Shown here: one piece after another, positions 63,921 to 64,000 of the stretch
How positions within the stretch are numbered: the first letter of the stretch is position 1
How the letters are laid out: every line of letters begins with the position of its first letter
Assembly (NCBI RefSeq): GCF_002858935.1
Contig: NZ_PJRT01000025.1
Coordinates: forward strand, 1 to 64,000
Direction of reading: 5' to 3'
DNA from: Pantoea endophytica
Lineage (GTDB): Bacteria > Pseudomonadota > Gammaproteobacteria > Enterobacterales > Enterobacteriaceae
DNA: 64,000 nucleotides
Notes under the pieces: generated by a model
Database searches by the model: none
What the model saw: only the letters and a program-made list of their open reading frames with translations
Told to the model about the DNA's origin: nothing
Made by a program: the position numbers and the translations under genes

Positions 63921-64000
63921 CAGCCTCCCGTGACCGGCGGGAAAAAGGCCACTTCATCACCCGCACGCAGCGGATGACTCATCGGCACCAGCGTTTGGTT
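63920..64000 (-). CDS. moaD: Molybdopterin synthase sulfur carrier subunit MoaD (C-terminal part)
   Basis: Only the last 26 residues are in the window: NQTLVPMSHPLRAGDEVAFF then PPVTGG. The terminal Gly-Gly is the site of adenylation and thiocarboxylation and it inserts into the MoaE active site. The rest of the gene lies past the right edge. Stop overlaps the moaE start. Confidence 0.93.
   Translation of the reverse strand, partial: NQTLVPMSHPLRAGDEVAFFPPVTGG

Overview
The window looks like the chromosome of a member of the Enterobacterales, most likely Erwiniaceae (Pantoea/Erwinia type). It has GC-rich core genes, gene orders shared with Escherichia coli (dinG-ybiB; mlrA-yohO-yehWXYZ; bglX/dld; pbpG-yohC-yohD-yohF; ybhQ/ybhP-clsB-ybhN/ybhL; moaD-moaE), and many short palindromic intergenic repeats. 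Genus is an inference; no rRNA or tRNA gene is visible.

Layout. 1-0.17 kb: right end of an insertion sequence that seems to sit inside a palindromic repeat. 0.2-5.9 kb: histidine utilisation genes hutC, hutH, hutU with HutC-type operators, then an M20 amidohydrolase; hutI and hutG are not in the window. 6.1-9.3 kb: ybiB and dinG (LexA box). 9.3-20.8 kb: accessory catabolic region with two paralogous LysR regulators, a ureohydrolase, a 2-oxoacid/hydroxyacid dehydrogenase-like protein, an MmgE/PrpD protein, two tandem CE4-fold hydrolases, a polar amino acid ABC transporter and an ArgH-superfamily lyase. The seven minus-strand genes form a tight operon. With its LysR gene it is flanked by two direct copies of a 126-127 bp double-hairpin repeat. 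21-26.9 kb: a cupin regulator with a GNAT enzyme, mlrA with a likely MlrA site, the microprotein gene yohO, and the OsmU-type transporter yehWXYZ. 27.1-37.4 kb: genes separating yehZ from bglX, which are neighbours in E. coli: an MFS permease, idi, an AT-rich island with one RloC/PrrC-like AAA ATPase (candidate anticodon nuclease), a chemoreceptor, a Suppressor-of-fused domain protein, a small membrane protein and an MpaB-family protein. 37.5-47.9 kb: bglX, dld, a 200 bp highly structured GC-rich element, a DUF3772 mechanosensitive channel, pbpG, yohC, yohD, yohF. 48-55 kb: GH15 hydrolase, L,D-transpeptidase, ZntB/CorA-like transporter, PiT transporter, YfcJ/YhhS-type MFS. 55-64 kb: dusC, rhlE, ybhQ, ybhP-clsB-ybhN, ybhL, a DUF1615 lipoprotein, moaE and the end of moaD.

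Most of the window is housekeeping or known conserved material. The parts most worth a second look are the 9.3-20.8 kb catabolic cluster (gene combination compatible with breakdown of an N-substituted aspartate or guanidino compound; substrate unknown), the AT-rich island with the RloC-like ATPase, the 200 bp structured element at 41.7 kb, and the families of paired inverted repeats (REPIN-like) that mark many intergenic spaces.
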